Part shown: one piece after another, positions 32,285-43,000 of the stretch | How positions within the stretch are numbered: position 1 is the first letter of the stretch | How the letters are laid out: every line of letters starts with the position of its first letter | Assembly (NCBI RefSeq): GCF_943913955.1 | Contig: NZ_CALUAE010000005.1 | Coordinates: 1 to 64,000 of the forward strand | DNA from: Mycolicibacterium bacteremicum | Lineage (GTDB): Bacteria; Actinomycetota; Actinomycetes; Mycobacteriales; Mycobacteriaceae | Direction of reading: 5' to 3' | DNA length: 64,000 bases | Notes under the pieces: generated by a model | Told to the model about the DNA's origin: nothing | Seen by the model: the letters and a program-made list of their open reading frames with translations, nothing else | Database searches by the model: none | Position numbers and translations under genes: made by a program

Positions 32285-32450
32285 TGCTAGACACATCCGT
32301 CGTCCGCCAGAGCGCACCTTCCGACCAGAGCAGTTCAGCTCTAGAGATCGACCGACCAACCGAAACACATCGTCGACCTTCCCGACCGGAGCCGAGAGCT
32401 GTGCTTCTGCAACAAAACAAAATGGTCCAGGACAACATCGGGATGATGAC

Positions 32451-33572
32451 TCACTCCCAAAAAGCCACTTCGGGGTCGGGGTCCAGAAAGCATGTAGCTT
32501 CCAACAACTGTCTTGCCTCGTCAGATGAACTTGCAGCCTCGAAGGCGAACAGCTCCTCTTTCATGATCAGCGAAAGAGGGCCACGTAGTTCTCGCCACGT
32601 TCGCACCTTCGTAGCGGCAACGAGGTCATAGATGCCTTTAACCTCGACGGGCAGATTCCCCGCAACGAGATCAGGAGCGTAGTTGACTGTTTCACCGTTA
32701 ATCGGCACCGCGCAGACGCCCATGAGCGCGCGGTCATAGGGACACCACTCTATGCCGAGTCGGTCGCAGGTCTTGACGAACGTCACCTCCTGCGGTGAAT
32801 CAAGGCGCGCGCCACCATAGCTATACCGGCCAGAACCTGCGACGGAACTTGCCTTCGCGTCGCTAATAGACCGACGCCACGCGATCTTCTCTTCGTGGCT
32901 CATGCGGGAAAAGTAGTCGCTGAGATCGCAACCCGCTGCGCGCAACCAGTTTCGGATTGAATCTTGAGTAGCGCCTATTTCCTTCGCGATACGCGGCACC
33001 GACCATCCATCGTTGAAGAGTGTGACCGCCTGCACGCCACCCAATTTGCCGTCGATCCGCTTCTCGCCAAGTCCTTGCATTGCAAGCCACTTCTTTGCGG
33101 TAGTCGCGCTTACGCCGAACTCTTCAGCTACACGCTCCGCCGATCCGACCTGTCGCTTCTGGACTGAATGCCAACGCTTGCTGCGCTCCCAGGCAGCGGC
33201 CAGCTCATCTTTGATCTCTTCGTAGCGCGCTCCCATCGTAAATCGACCAACCTTCCGAAGTCGGTCGGAGGGAATCCCTAGCTTCTTCATTCGGAAGCTG
33301 CGGACTGTTTCGACGTCAACTGTCACGGGTAGCAGATCCGCAATACGCTCGTCAGTGAGCCCTTCGTCGACGTACATACGCCTGACGTCCGCGGCATAAG
33401 GATCGAGACGCGATGCGTAACGGACAACTTTTTCGACACCGTGCTCCTTTCGCCAGCGATACACTGCCTGCCCGTCTGTCTCCACGGGCAGCGTTGCTGC
33501 GATTCGTGCATCAGACACACCGTCAGCCGACATCGATCTGATTTCATCCGCATGGATGTCGAGCACACTCAT
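32451..33572 (-). CDS. Helix-turn-helix array protein with C-terminal PD-(D/E)xK-like nuclease domain
   Basis: This 373-residue protein carries about four helix-turn-helix units, near residues 10-45, 65-100, 145-170 and 178-215, the latter two with sequences such as A-E-E-F-G-V-S-A-T-T-A-K-K-W-L and I-A-K-E-I-G-A-T-Q-D-S-I-R-N-W-L. The C-terminal domain has Y-A-P-D-L-V-A-G-N-L-P-V-E-V-K-G, a clear D-x9-ExK nuclease core. It resembles homing or restriction-type endonucleases with multi-HTH DNA recognition. The ATG at 33572 has no strong ribosome binding site. It is convergent with the HhH-like gene (166 bases between ends, nothing recognised there). Function in defence or self-mobility is inferred. 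Confidence 0.65.
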   Translation of the reverse strand: MSVLDIHADEIRSMSADGVSDARIAATLPVETDGQAVYRWRKEHGVEKVVRYASRLDPYAADVRRMYVDEGLTDERIADLLPVTVDVETVRSFRMKKLGIPSDRLRKVGRFTMGARYEEIKDELAAAWERSKRWHSVQKRQVGSAERVAEEFGVSATTAKKWLAMQGLGEKRIDGKLGGVQAVTLFNDGWSVPRIAKEIGATQDSIRNWLRAAGCDLSDYFSRMSHEEKIAWRRSISDAKASSVAGSGRYSYGGARLDSPQEVTFVKTCDRLGIEWCPYDRALMGVCAVPINGETVNYAPDLVAGNLPVEVKGIYDLVAATKVRTWRELRGPLSLIMKEELFAFEAASSSDEARQLLEATCFLDPDPEVAFWE

Positions 33573-33656
33573 AGCATCACGCTAGAAAACTCATGAGGTG
33601 GTGACAAGAGCGAGGCGGCTAATGAACACCGCGTCCCCGTACAGACTCGTGTAATG

Positions 33657-34051
33657 CTATGTCACCGCAACGACCACACTGCGCTCGTCGAGCACGGCGG
33701 ACGCCTTAATAGAACGTCCGATACGCGTCGAGATAGTCTGTTTCGCAAGCAGTTTAGATAATGCCACAGAAAACTTCAGACCGCTGACAACCCGGACGTC
33801 GACGGCAGGCTGCGGTCGAGGGGCCTCCAGTGCACGCATCGCAGCGAGTCCGTGGCCGATCTCACCTACCGGAAGGTCTCTCTGAAGGCGAACAGACTCG
33901 GAACCAATCCGCCCCCGCTCGTGCCGCGTCTGCCAACTGGTGGCGAGCAGCAACGAGACTCAGTGTCGACGTCGTCTGCCCGCCGAGGCCGGGTGAAAGC
34001 AACGAGCGTAGATTCGGCTTGTCGGTGACCCCACAGACCGGACAGTCACGC
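33657..34051 (-). pseudogene. Decayed C-terminal fragment of a second BrxHI-like helicase
   Basis: The fragment V-S-G-L-K-F-S-V-A-L repeats exactly the sequence near the end of the intact helicase gene that lies directly upstream (stop at 34052), followed by a diverged tail. Upstream pieces (E-S-V...L-P...I) also align, but the reading frame shifts within 33862-33953, where a second frame carries P-G-L-G-G-Q-T-T-S-T-L-S-L. This is a frameshifted partial tandem copy, or the remnant of an older system replaced by recombination. Confidence 0.6.
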
Positions 34052-36112
34052 TTAATACCGAATGATCCGGGCCCGTGCGATCTCGCCAGCACCAAGTGGA
34101 TCCGCCAGACGCTCACCTACCGTCTTTGCGGCAAGCTCAGGCGGCAGCGCGACCGAAAACTTGAGTCCCGACACGGCTTCGTCATCCACGCGCGGAACGG
34201 CATCGGCATCTACGGATCTAATGTGGTCCCCCGCGATTCCTTCCGGAAGGACGACGCTCTCGTTCTCCACTCCAGACGCACCAAGATTCAGCCCCGCAAG
34301 AAGGGTCGCGTTAGCCTTCAAGCCGGCCCAGGTCCAGAGCCGCGCACCACCCGCGCCGCGCGGACGGAGGACGAGCCCGTTGTCATCAACGTCAGCAGAA
34401 CGTTCGCCGCGGAGGCGCTCCATCGCCACCGGAACACGCTTCGATAACTCCACGTCAGGCATCGCACCAAGCAGAACCTCTCGCTTGGCTTGGCACACCT
34501 CAAAAGATTGAGAAACAGCGCCGGACGGCCACTTCACATCACCCTTTGTCGGAATCTCCTCAACCCACACGGTGAAACGCTCCCAGTCAACGTGTTGCAC
34601 CAACCAGCCTCGACCGGCCAGAACAAGAGGACGCTGATCGCGATCCGGCCGAGCAGGGAGGGCAAGCGGCGAGACGAACCCGATCTCCCTCATGCCGGCC
34701 ACGACTCGCAGCTCGAGATCAGCCACGAACGTCGAGAGGAGGTCCATGAAGTGTCGTTTGCCGAACTCCTTCTCCGCGCGCGGGCCGATCATCAGCAATC
34801 CCGAATCCTCAATAAGGAAAGCTTGCTCACGCAGGTACGCAAGCACTTCTGCGCCGTCCGCCATGAGCGGAAGGTCCCCCCACCAACGCGACCAGTCCGA
34901 TGCTCCGAACGAACCCTCTTGCAACGCCAGCGCCAGAAGTTGCTGAGCAGCGAGGTGGCGTGGGTGTGATGGTGCGACCACCTTCTCGACGAACCCGCGC
35001 TTCCACAGCAAAAGCACCGCGGCGGCGTCCAGTAGTCCGTCGAGGCTCGTAGTGAGGAACAGCGTGTTACGGCTTGTCCCCAGTCGCCTGCCGGTGCGGC
35101 CGAGTCGTTGCAGGAATGACGACACAGTGCGCGGCGCGTCGATCTGTATCACCCGATCGAGGTCGCCGATGTCGATGCCAAGCTCGAGGGTTGATGTTGC
35201 AACGATGACAGTGTCTCTGGCCTCGGCGAAGGCTCGTTCGCTCTGCCTCCGCTCATCGACGGACAGCGACGAGTGGGACACGAATGTTTGGACATCGCGC
35301 TCACGCAAGAGGAAGGCGAGTTCCTCGGCGGAGCGGCGGGATTCGGCGAACACCAGCCGCTTCTCACCTCGATGGAGGCGCGAAACTACGTTGGCGGCGT
35401 TGTCCATGCTGCCGACATAGTCGACTGTGATCTCTGGGCTTACCGTCGGTGACGAGTCCTCTCGCACCACAGCAACGGGCTTGCGGCCCTCGGTCGAGCC
35501 TTGCATCCACATGCCAACCGCTTCCGGGTTGCCAATGGTTGCCGAGAGTCCCACTCGCTGAATTTTCTGTCTCGCAATGCGTTCCACTCGCTCCAGCACG
35601 GCAAGCAGGTGCCATCCTCGGTCGGAACCAGCGAACGCGTGCAGTTCGTCGATCACGACGGCCCGAACAGACCCCAGGAAGCGCTCATGATCGACTCGTC
35701 GCGAGACGAGCATGGCCTCTATGGATTCCGGAGTTGTCAGGAGAACGTCTGGCCTGTCGGAAAGCATGCTCCGACGCTCCGACTGCCCAATATCGCCGTG
35801 CCACAGTCCCGCCGTTCTGCCGAGCCAGGAGCAATAGGTGTTCACACGCAAGTGGATGTTGTTGAGCAGTGCGCGAAGCGGAGTTACATAGAGGATGGTT
35901 GTGCCGGACCAGTTGCCTTCAACCATCTCTGATAGCAAGGGAAAGACTGCAGCCTCGGTCTTGCCTCCGGCAGTCGGTGCGACGAGAACACAATCCGTGC
36001 CTGACCTAACGGGCTCGACCGACTCGGCCTGAAGAGGTCGCAGTGACGGCCATCCCAGCGAGTTGACGATGTGGTACTCGATTGCCGTGTCGAGACCAGT
36101 GGACGCCGTCAT
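34052..36112 (-). CDS. brxHI: BREX type 2 Lhr-like helicase BrxHI
   Basis: This 686-residue superfamily 2 helicase has Walker A A-P-T-A-G-G-K-T at 45-52, the DEAH-type box D-E-L-H at 155-158, motif III S-A-T, and helicase C motifs including T-S-T-L-E-L-G-I-D-I-G-D-L-D and Q-R-L-G-R-T-G-R. This is an Lhr-like layout, as expected of brxHI, the last gene of type 2 BREX loci. It starts at ATG 36112, 3 bases after the brxD stop. Its role in BREX is not clear from known systems, probably remodelling nucleic acid during phage exclusion. Confidence 0.88.
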   Translation of the reverse strand: MTASTGLDTAIEYHIVNSLGWPSLRPLQAESVEPVRSGTDCVLVAPTAGGKTEAAVFPLLSEMVEGNWSGTTILYVTPLRALLNNIHLRVNTYCSWLGRTAGLWHGDIGQSERRSMLSDRPDVLLTTPESIEAMLVSRRVDHERFLGSVRAVVIDELHAFAGSDRGWHLLAVLERVERIARQKIQRVGLSATIGNPEAVGMWMQGSTEGRKPVAVVREDSSPTVSPEITVDYVGSMDNAANVVSRLHRGEKRLVFAESRRSAEELAFLLRERDVQTFVSHSSLSVDERRQSERAFAEARDTVIVATSTLELGIDIGDLDRVIQIDAPRTVSSFLQRLGRTGRRLGTSRNTLFLTTSLDGLLDAAAVLLLWKRGFVEKVVAPSHPRHLAAQQLLALALQEGSFGASDWSRWWGDLPLMADGAEVLAYLREQAFLIEDSGLLMIGPRAEKEFGKRHFMDLLSTFVADLELRVVAGMREIGFVSPLALPARPDRDQRPLVLAGRGWLVQHVDWERFTVWVEEIPTKGDVKWPSGAVSQSFEVCQAKREVLLGAMPDVELSKRVPVAMERLRGERSADVDDNGLVLRPRGAGGARLWTWAGLKANATLLAGLNLGASGVENESVVLPEGIAGDHIRSVDADAVPRVDDEAVSGLKFSVALPPELAAKTVGERLADPLGAGEIARARIIRY

Positions 36113-36115
36113 CTG

Positions 36116-37453
36116 CTAGAGATCCAACTCGATCTCGTCGACATTGCCGGCCGGAGCGCGGTGAGTCCGCGCGTGCGCTTCACGCTCGGCCGATGTGAGC
36201 TCATCGGCGTTTACTGTGAGGTGGTAATCCCGGCGAGGGTTGAAGTCCTCGAACAGGTCTACGCGGTCGAGAACATCTGAGACCAGTTTCTTCAGGAAGA
36301 GTCGCGGCGCGATTCCAGTCCGCCCGCCTAACTCTCCGCCGACAGCAACTGCGAGGTCACGCAGGTAGGCGTCATCGACAATCGTCCTCACACGCTCAGG
36401 ATCCTTGGCTCCCGCCGCGTAGATGTCCCGAACGCGGCTACCCAGCTCCAAGAGCGACTCGGGCGTAAAACCTGCGAGGCGAATCTGTGTTGCGCGCGGG
36501 TTGTCGAAGCGGGCGTCGGTGGTGAAGTCGGTTTGAAGTCGTTGTGCCAGCGGTGGCAGACGCTGCACGCCTTGCTGCCCGTCGAAGAACGCGGGTGTCC
36601 CGGTGAGGAGCAGATACAGCCCAGGAAATCGGCCACCGTCGATCTCATCCATGAGCTGACGAAGAGCGTTCAGCGACTTCTCCCGGACATCGCTTCTCAT
36701 ACGCTGCAACGTCTCGACTTCGTCAAAGACGACGACCAGACCTGCGTAGTCGGAATCGCGAAGGACGGTGAGCAGCCCCTGGAGGAAGCCTAGAGCGCCG
36801 TAGTGATCGAGGTCGCCACGCACCCCGGCGGCCCGCTTCACCGAGGCTGCTACATGAGGCTGACCACCAAGCCACGCCAACAGTCCATCCGCCCCCGCAG
36901 AGTTACCCGCCGTCTGCGCCAGCCGGTACTGCCTCAGCACAGCGGCAAAAGCCGGCGCCTCTTTCGAAACGTCCGACAGTCGACGTTGGAGAAGGTCCAG
37001 CGACGCCTCTGAGTCTGCTGACTGTGCGGCCCCGTCCTTGACATCGTTATCGAGGATGTAGAACCAACCGTCAACGACATCCCTCAGTGCACCCGACTGC
37101 GTGGTCGGAGTGGAGAGGTTCTCGGTGATCCGCCGGTACACGGTTTCCAGCTTGTGCAGGGGCGTTTCTGTCTCGCTGATCTGCACCTCGGTAGTGGCGA
37201 ACCCTGCGCGCTTGGCTCGCTCGGTGAGCCAGCGGGAGAAGAAGGTCTTACCGGAGCCGTATTCGCCACGGACAGCTTTGAATACGGCGCCTCCACCGGA
37301 GACAGACTGCAGCTCTTCGTCAATAGCATCCTCGAAGCGAGCCAAGCCGACGGCGAGGACGTCGAGGCCGTGTTGTGGCACGGTGCCCCGCCGCAGTGCG
37401 TCGATGATGTCCTTGCGGCGGCGGGGGCTGATGCTGCCCGAAACCTCGGTCAT
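36116..37453 (-). CDS. brxD: BREX ATP-binding protein BrxD
   Basis: This 445-residue P-loop ATPase of the DUF2791/BrxD family has Walker A G-E-Y-G-S-G-K-T at 63-70 and Walker B L-V-V-V-F-D-E-V-E-T-L near residue 250, and G-G-R-T-G-I-A-P-R-L-F-L-K near the end. The ATG at 37453 overlaps the pglZ stop (ATGA). BrxD is a standard type 2/3 BREX component, thought to work with the helicase. Start and length agree with the family. Confidence 0.9.
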   Translation of the reverse strand: MTEVSGSISPRRRKDIIDALRRGTVPQHGLDVLAVGLARFEDAIDEELQSVSGGGAVFKAVRGEYGSGKTFFSRWLTERAKRAGFATTEVQISETETPLHKLETVYRRITENLSTPTTQSGALRDVVDGWFYILDNDVKDGAAQSADSEASLDLLQRRLSDVSKEAPAFAAVLRQYRLAQTAGNSAGADGLLAWLGGQPHVAASVKRAAGVRGDLDHYGALGFLQGLLTVLRDSDYAGLVVVFDEVETLQRMRSDVREKSLNALRQLMDEIDGGRFPGLYLLLTGTPAFFDGQQGVQRLPPLAQRLQTDFTTDARFDNPRATQIRLAGFTPESLLELGSRVRDIYAAGAKDPERVRTIVDDAYLRDLAVAVGGELGGRTGIAPRLFLKKLVSDVLDRVDLFEDFNPRRDYHLTVNADELTSAEREAHARTHRAPAGNVDEIELDL

Positions 37454-40086
37454 CGCGCGCTTCCGACATCGAACTGCTCCCGCAGGAGGTGCTCGTCGAG
37501 CCGCAGCGTGACGCCATCGGTGTCGAGTTCTATGACGCCGTACCCGTCGACGTTGAACAACCGACGCACTGCCGCAAAGACCTGTCCTACGTTGGTGATT
37601 GGGATTCCGACAGCAGCGGCCACCGTGTCTTGGTGAGCGCGACCACCACGATCCACAAGTGCGCGCAACACGGCTTCAGCGATCTTATCGTCGAGCGCGC
37701 TCCGTCCAGCCATCCGCTTTTGTTCCGCGTATGTCGTCGATGCGAGCACCGCTTCGATCAGCCCCGCGGGAGCTGCCGGCGGCTTCGGCAGCTCGTCGAG
37801 ATCGAACAACCCATCGCTCTGACTCGGCGCTTTCGCCTTCTTCGGCTGCGCGGTGGTCGCCGACTGCACCTCGGTAGACCGGGCGCGACCGACGGGGTCG
37901 TTCCACCACAGCGGGACCTGCGGTGCGGCCTGTTCCCAACCAGCGGCGCCGGTCGCTACCGTGGCGGCTTGAAACACGAGTACCGGTATGGTCAGCTCCG
38001 CGAGGCTGGTACCGCCGTGGTAGCCGGCGTGTCGCGGCCCGTAGTGCGCGTCGTCGCGCCAGAGCAGCACCGCTTCGCCGCCCGGTGCAACCACTCGTGG
38101 ACCTGACACGAGGACTTCGCCATCGACGGGGGCACCGGTCGAGGTTGGCCGCCAACGGGACTCGGCACCGCTGACGCTCAGAGCCTCGGTGTCGCGCTCG
38201 ACAACGTGGCCGTGATCGGACGTCAGGATGACGACCCGTCGAGCGGAGATCGCGGTCTCCAGGAGTGCTCGCAACGGATCTAGCGATCGCAGATCCCAAT
38301 CCCAAGAGGACATGTCGTTCTTGTGGGTCGCGTCGTCGATTGCGTTGATCACCACTCCGACGACAGGCACTGTGGCATCACGGATTGCGGCCAGCACATC
38401 GCCGGGTAGCGAAGCACCACCTGCTGACCGCAGGTCGTTCTTATGGAAGAGCTTCGCGCCGGGGAATGCCGTGGCCAATCCGCGCTTCTCGTCCTCACCG
38501 ATACCTGAGCGGACTTCACCACAGAACAACGAAGTACGAGAGACATTGGTGAGCGACGGCAAGGCCGCAACGACCGATTGCCGTGCGTGGGTGGACGCCG
38601 GGACCCACTCCACAAGGCCCAACCGGGCGACCTCGGATGCGAGTGCTGTAGCTATGGCACTACTCATCCCATCCAGCACGACGAGAAGTGCACCACCTTG
38701 GCGCCGCCAGGGATCGACGATCTCGGCCAGTAGTCGCTCTACACCGACCGCGCGCTGGTCACCTGCGGTGTTGACTTGGTCAAGTCTGGATGCCGCGGCA
38801 CCATCGCGCTGCTTGCGGCGAGCGTGCACCTTGTCGAGTAGTTGCCGAAACGCCGCCGTGACTACAGGATCATTGGAGCCGTTCCACACCGCACCGACAG
38901 CGGCGTCGACCCATGCTCCGTCATTCATCTGCCGTTGCAGATCGCCGGCGAGCGATGTCGAAGTGTCCTCGGTGGTGGCAAGCCACCGGTGCAGCCGCAC
39001 TGCCATGGACGGCGCCTGCGAGGAATTTCCGTCACGGTGCTCGAGGACACGAGCGAGGGCCTCCTCGACCATGTCACCGGAGGTCAGTGCCTCTGCGAGG
39101 GAACGAACGCGAGCCAGATATCCGGGACGCAGGACGGCCGACTGCTCAGCGCCCTCGGGCCAGCCAAGATCACCCAGGAGTGCTTCTGCTTGCTGCAACG
39201 CTACGCTCAGCTCCGGAGAGCTGTCGACTTCGAGTCGGAGCACTGCCGCTTTGGTCAGTCTCGCAACGTCTTTCGCAACGTCGACGGGCACCGCTTTCCC
39301 ATCGAGAAAGGCCTCGACCCGCACCCGCGCGGACACCTGTGTCTCAGTGGGCGGGGCACCGTCCTCGGGCCACAAGACGTCAAAGGCGAGGCCGACGGCA
39401 AGTGGGGTGACATGCTCATTGCGCTGAGCGATCCTTAAGGCAGAAGCAGCCGGGTCTCCCAACTCGGTTCCAGCCCATTCGATCAGTTGCCTCCTCAGCT
39501 GCGCATCAACTGCGACCCAAGCAGCACGCACATTACGTTTCCCGAGGGCCGTTAAGAGCAGTACGCCGTCAAGCTGAGCGTCAGCGCCCAGGCCGAGGAC
39601 ATGCGCGAGGAGTGAGCCAAGGGCGTGGCGAGCGGTTAGCGCAGGTTCAATTGAGCGCGGCCATCCGCCCGGCGGCTGGTGATCAAGCAATGCTGTTGCC
39701 GCCCAGTCTAAACGGCGGAGATCGCGGCCAACCTCGATCGCCCCCGGAAAGAGCCGAGGCACGGCCTGCCACTCGTCTGGCAGCTCGATTCCATACTTGT
39801 AAGCGCGAGCAAGTACTGCGTCGCCGAGATCCTCCGCGGACCGGTCGGTCAGCACGACGGCGCGCTCATCGGTTGACAGCATGGCAAGGATGTCGAGAAC
39901 GGCAAGCTGGGATACCCCGGGCAGGACTCGAATGACTGCGTCCCCGACCTTGACGTCTCCGTGGCTCCACTCGGGACGAGCGCGAAGCAAAAGGATCTGG
40001 GCGTCCGACTTGACCAGGTCTGCCGCTCGCTGCTGCACCATCGCCGGAGAAACGCTGACGGCGCGGACCTGCTCGTTCACAACCAT
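37450..40086 (-). CDS. pglZ: BREX type 2 phosphatase-domain protein PglZ
   Basis: This 878-residue protein is the defining BREX component. The alkaline phosphatase-like PglZ domain is visible as L-L-V-V-L-D-G-M-S (about residue 475), V-V-I-L-T-S-D-H-G-H-V (metal-binding Asp/His) and Y-H-G-G-T-S-L-A-E. A helical region precedes it, and a Pro/Lys-rich linker near 770-800 leads to a C-terminal winged-helix-like part. ATG 40086 overlaps the end of pglY by 10 bases, and the stop overlaps brxD. It is needed for both methylation and exclusion in characterised BREX systems. Confidence 0.94.
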   Translation of the reverse strand: MVVNEQVRAVSVSPAMVQQRAADLVKSDAQILLLRARPEWSHGDVKVGDAVIRVLPGVSQLAVLDILAMLSTDERAVVLTDRSAEDLGDAVLARAYKYGIELPDEWQAVPRLFPGAIEVGRDLRRLDWAATALLDHQPPGGWPRSIEPALTARHALGSLLAHVLGLGADAQLDGVLLLTALGKRNVRAAWVAVDAQLRRQLIEWAGTELGDPAASALRIAQRNEHVTPLAVGLAFDVLWPEDGAPPTETQVSARVRVEAFLDGKAVPVDVAKDVARLTKAAVLRLEVDSSPELSVALQQAEALLGDLGWPEGAEQSAVLRPGYLARVRSLAEALTSGDMVEEALARVLEHRDGNSSQAPSMAVRLHRWLATTEDTSTSLAGDLQRQMNDGAWVDAAVGAVWNGSNDPVVTAAFRQLLDKVHARRKQRDGAAASRLDQVNTAGDQRAVGVERLLAEIVDPWRRQGGALLVVLDGMSSAIATALASEVARLGLVEWVPASTHARQSVVAALPSLTNVSRTSLFCGEVRSGIGEDEKRGLATAFPGAKLFHKNDLRSAGGASLPGDVLAAIRDATVPVVGVVINAIDDATHKNDMSSWDWDLRSLDPLRALLETAISARRVVILTSDHGHVVERDTEALSVSGAESRWRPTSTGAPVDGEVLVSGPRVVAPGGEAVLLWRDDAHYGPRHAGYHGGTSLAELTIPVLVFQAATVATGAAGWEQAAPQVPLWWNDPVGRARSTEVQSATTAQPKKAKAPSQSDGLFDLDELPKPPAAPAGLIEAVLASTTYAEQKRMAGRSALDDKIAEAVLRALVDRGGRAHQDTVAAAVGIPITNVGQVFAAVRRLFNVDGYGVIELDTDGVTLRLDEHLLREQFDVGSAR

Positions 40087-43000
40087 CGCCAGTCGACCCT
40101 TAGTTTCTTGCCCTCGACCGGACGGGCAAGTTCCTGTGTCAGATCCTTGAGCAGCGTCTCGAGCTGCGACATCCCCTCGACTTCGAGCGTATGTTCCTGG
40201 CTCGCGCGTTTTTCAGCCTCGCGCTGCGCCTGCTCTTGCCGGCGGCGGAACTCCTCCTCCTGCTCACGCAAACGCCGCTCGCGGTCGGCGGCCTCCTGCT
40301 CGCGACGCTTGAGTTCCTCTTCCTGCTCGCGTCGACGTCGGTCCTCCTGCTCGCGACGCGCCCGTTCCTGCGCGGCTTCGGAATCGTCGTCGGTTCGGGC
40401 TGTCGTGCCGCGCTTCTCGACGAGGATGTGGGTGACCTCCTGGGCTGCAGCAGAAAGCGCGGGAGCCAGGTCGACATGCATTTGGTCAGCTTCGGCGGCG
40501 CTCCGCAACGCGGTGAGTGCGCTGGCTGCCCGTTCGCCGGCCAAGGTCGGGAGTTGGTTGAGGAGCTGCCAATTGGCCCCCTGAAGAGCTGCCGACACGT
40601 CTGCTGCCGAGGCGAGTGACCGAGCGAGGGGTTGCAGTTCACCGGGAAGGTCGAACTCGGCGAGCACCCGAATGCGAGCGACGTGGTCAGCGGCATCACG
40701 TAACGCCCCGATGAGATCCCGAGCACGACGACCAGCGGCAAGACGCGGACTGACGTCGCCCAGGCCAAGTACATCACCGTGGGCTTCCAACCCACCAACA
40801 AGGTCAGTCGCCCCACGATCGACGCTGCGCAACTTCGTCACCAACTCGTCGCCAACCCGCTTCACCGCACTGCTCGAGAGATGGTGCTCGCTGGCCCCAA
40901 CGCCGAAGACCGCCTTCGCCCGATGAAGGGCGTTGGTCCAGTCCTCATGGCTCGGAAGAACGGGCTCCCGCAGAGTCATGTCGTTAGCCAGCCCGCCGAT
41001 GCCGGGCGAACCTGCTGGCGACCCGTGACGGAGGAGTTCCCTGTCGGTGAGCGCCACCCACGCCAGAATCAACAGATCCTGAGCATCTGCGGTCATGCCG
41101 GTGGGCGCGAGCGCCGCTCGAAGGGTGCCGACGATTGGGTCGCCGCTGGCGAGTGCCCTGGTGAAGTCGTCATGCCACGCGAAGTGCACCGAATCCAGAA
41201 CGTACGTTACTTCTCGCAAGGTGCCGACCCCGTAAGCGTCGACCACCCTCCGCACCCTGCTGGCAGTGTTCCGGTCAACGGTATCGATGCGACCGCCCTT
41301 GGTCATCGCCTCGCGCGCCAGGTCGAGCACAGCGGTGAACTCAGCCCTGCGGACTTCGTCAGTACCCCGATCGACGTCGGGGTGCTTCGGGAATCGCGCA
41401 TCAAGCCCGCCGCCCAGCACGGCTACGGCCGCACCAGAGAAGGAGGGTGATGACGGCTTCTGCGGGTCGTAGTCGGGCGCGAGGGTGACGAATGTGCTGC
41501 CCTCGGGCACACGCTCGCCCAGATGGTCGTCAGTGGCTGCATCAATGCCGTAGGCCTGGCGCAATGCGAGCACGATCTGGTCGCGCAGGGAGTCTCGTTG
41601 GTTGGCGAGCTGTCTACGTGCGGGCTCTCGGTCGTTGACCGGCAGTGATGTCGAGTATTGGTCGAATCGCGCGCCGGTTAGCAGGTAGTCGAGCACGACG
41701 AGCTTGCCGATGTCATCCATGCGCGAGGCGGTGAGGAAGTGGGGCAGCCAAGCGATCGTGTCGCTCTCTCGACCGTCCTGCTTGAGCTGCACGAGCCGCC
41801 ATACGTCGTCGGACGGCGGATGGCCCACGTCATCAAACGGGAAGTCGATCACCAGCTTCCAGCGCCCGTCGGTCGCGATGAGAGCGGCATCAGGAAGCGT
41901 TCGGGTGTCACGAACGTTGCCGAAGACGACGTCGACTTCCCGCTTCTGACCGCGCCACACGTGCGTCAGGGAATACTCGCTGCCCAACGCACCCGTCATG
42001 GAGGCGCCGATCTGCTCAGCAAGGAGGCGCCGCAGAAGTCCGCGGCGGTTCTCGTGGGTGTCCTCGTTCTGGACGTGGACGAGGACTGAGTCGTAGTCGA
42101 CACCGGACAACTGCAAGGTGATGACGGGATCTGCCGCCTGCGTGCCGACGCTGACTTCACCGAATTCTGCCGACCAGTCGCGTGCAAGCGCGACGACCTG
42201 CACTGCTTCCCGGCCGGGGATCATCGACACCACGGTGCCGAAGTTCAGCGCGGCCAACTTCGATGCCGTGAGGTCCTTCAGCGAGGCCGCCCCCGGGGCG
42301 ATGGCAGCGACCAGAAGCGTCTTAGCGAGCCGGTCATCGCGGCGGAAGGCATGGCCGCGCGCAAGTCCTTTCGCTTCCCCCTCGGTGAGGCTGTGCCTGT
42401 TCAGGAGGTAGGGCCGCATCTTGCGGGTGTAGAAAGCACGCGCCGCGCGGAACAGGTTCTTCATATCGTCGGTCAGCGGTTCAGCATCGCCGAGGACGAC
42501 CACGTCGAAAAGGTCGCCGACGGGGATGACGTCACCGACGGTCAACTCGTCCCGACCCCGGGACAGCAACTCGCTCATGATTTTTAGCGCCGTGCGTTCG
42601 CGCTGCATGATCGACGAAAGAGCGACCATCGCGTCCACCAACGCAGGCGAGAACGGATAAACCTGCTCGAATTCGACTGCGGCGGAGCCAACTTCATCGG
42701 TGAGTAGGTGCTTGAAGGCCACCGGGTTCGCGCGTACGCGGGCCACGGCGCCGGCCAGGGCATCCCGCCCGGCATCCGATGTCGGCTCAAGAAGTCGCTT
42801 GTTGACAATCTGCGGAAGGTTGGCCGCAGCTAGAGTGATCTTCTCGAACCGGCCCTCCCACCATTGGAAGGAGTCGTCCAAAGCGACCTGCTCGGCACCA
42901 ACTGCACCCCCGCCAAGGAAGTCCTTGAGGTTGCGCTGACGAGCGACGAACGACGCCAACGGGATCGGTAGTGCTCCGATACCGACCTCCACAAGCTTCG

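Noticed and set aside
34011..34045. Another TTGTCGGTG damage-promoter element near 34,019
   Set aside because: No suitable -10 hexamer follows at 8 bases and it lies in the decayed helicase fragment, facing no gene start on that strand.
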